Positions 32,596-33,368 of a stretch of DNA of 33,368 nt are shown here, piece by piece. The DNA is from Pelargonium cotyledonis (lineage: Eukaryota; Streptophyta; Magnoliopsida; Geraniales; Geraniaceae), in the NCBI GenBank assembly GCA_036897625.1, contig JAYMTA010000251.1, positions 1 through 33,368 on the forward strand, in the 5' to 3' direction. The notes below the pieces were generated by a model. That model was not told the DNA's origin and did no database searches. It was given only the letters and a program-made list of their open reading frames with translations. The stretch's first letter is position 1. Each line of letters starts with the position of its first letter. The translations under genes and the position numbers were made by a program.

Positions 32596-33305
32596 TTGTT
32601 TACGTGGTTGGATGGCTGGTGAAAAGATTACGAAAATAAATTAAGGAAATGCGAATGAACTTGATTACATGTCCAGAAAGTGCAATATAAAGATTGATTC
32701 TACAATAGAGAAACAAATTAGAAGACTGGATCAAAGGTGGTTCAACACTCCCGATGACTTCGAGTCTTCGAGTTTCAGAGCTAGCAAGCCTCAGCTATGC
32801 ATTTTATTCATTGGCATGCTTAAAAAGGGCTAACAATGTCATCAAACAAAACAACTTTATAACTATGGCAGTCTGGGTAAGAAACGTTGCAAAATACATG
32901 AATACAAATATGCCTTGTTCGGCAGAAAATGGCTTCGAACCAGTTCCAATCTAAACAAGGTTTTGACATTACAAAACTCAAATAAAATGCAAGCCGCACA
33001 GACCACTTTAACCTTAGAAAGAATTCAACACAGATCATACATTAAAGCTCAGGATTTTCAGCTTTGATCAAATATATAGAGCCGTGAGTTAAAAACGCTT
33101 TTCCATTATAAAACAGAAAACAAGTAACGTGAGCAATCCATTTTTTCTCTGGGTTTAACTTTTACAATCACCACACTTAACAGTAAAGCCACGATTCAGG
33201 TATATGATGATGACGTTCAAATCAACGAGTAACTAAGAAAAAAGTACAAGAACTTCATTACATAAAAATAAAAAATTAAAACTAAAAAAAAAAAAACATG
33301 CTTAC
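32596..33305. other. Intergenic region or 3' UTR of right-hand gene
   Basis: No gene recognised. The right part is probably the 3' UTR of the minus-strand gene ending at 33306. Confidence 0.4.
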
Positions 33306-33368
33306 TCATGATTTTTGTGGGCGGCGAATATCAAACTGACCTACGAATTCCAAAGGTGTAGAAGTCTC
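33306..33368 (-). CDS. C-terminal end of a gene entering from the right (partial)
   Basis: The minus strand is open from the window edge to a TGA at 33306-33308 and reads ETSTPLEFVGQFDIRRPQKS. Its composition is protein-like compared with the AT-rich flank. Only 20 codons are visible, so the family cannot be named and the frame itself is tentative. Confidence 0.35.
   Translation of the reverse strand, partial: ETSTPLEFVGQFDIRRPQKS

Noticed and set aside
1-33368. CRISPR array, phage or bacterial defence system
   Set aside because: No spaced direct repeats or prokaryotic genes; the window is nuclear plant DNA and its tandem repeats have no spacers.

Overview
This is nuclear DNA of a flowering plant. 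AT-rich intergenic stretches, GT-AG introns, a plant-type U1 snRNA gene and plant-specific families (AGO7, AP2/ERF, OSCA/CSC1, DUF247) point to a core eudicot. The protein sequences suggest a rosid, but the species cannot be named from this window. Splice sites were read by eye; the reading frame closes exactly across every junction of the AGO7, OSCA and small membrane-protein genes.

Layout, left to right. (1) 1-5.2 kb: an intact tRNA-derived SINE with target-site duplications, an intronless CDS for a six-pass membrane protein, then decayed tandem remnants of DUF247 (UPF0481) genes. (2) 5.2-8.1 kb: mostly non-coding, with a second SINE tail, microsatellites and an unusual double hairpin just beyond the AGO7 stop. 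(3) 8.16-11.70 kb, minus strand: ARGONAUTE7 in three coding exons (998 aa) with a complete slicer tetrad. (4) 11.7-15.9 kb: AT-rich intergenic DNA with one Stowaway-like MITE. (5) 15.87-17.0 kb, minus strand: an intronless AP2/ERF factor of the ERN1/RAP2.11 type. (6) 17-20 kb: dispersed repeats and a 61-bp tandem repeat. (7) 20.0-27.9 kb, minus strand: a complete ten-coding-exon OSCA/CSC1-like channel gene (717 aa, HYP1 type) with several non-autonomous transposons in its introns. (8) 28.7-30.1 kb: repeat-rich DNA with a 13-bp minisatellite and a possible LTR fragment. (9) 30.1-30.35 kb, minus strand: a U1 snRNA gene with USE, TATA box and 3' box, divergent from (10) 30.70-31.41 kb, plus strand: a two-exon small membrane protein. 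(11) 31.4-33.4 kb: an unidentified putative terminal exon, a degraded duplicate of part of the OSCA gene that keeps an intron/exon boundary, and the last codons of a minus-strand gene entering from the right.

The genes do not form a functional cluster; they look like ordinary plant neighbours with separate roles (tasiRNA biogenesis, transcription, osmo/mechanosensitive Ca2+ entry, splicing). I found no convincing novel multi-gene system. The most informative points are the complete U1 transcription unit with possible loop changes, the template-switch-like hairpins next to AGO7, the layered transposons in the OSCA introns, and the decayed DUF247 and OSCA duplicates.
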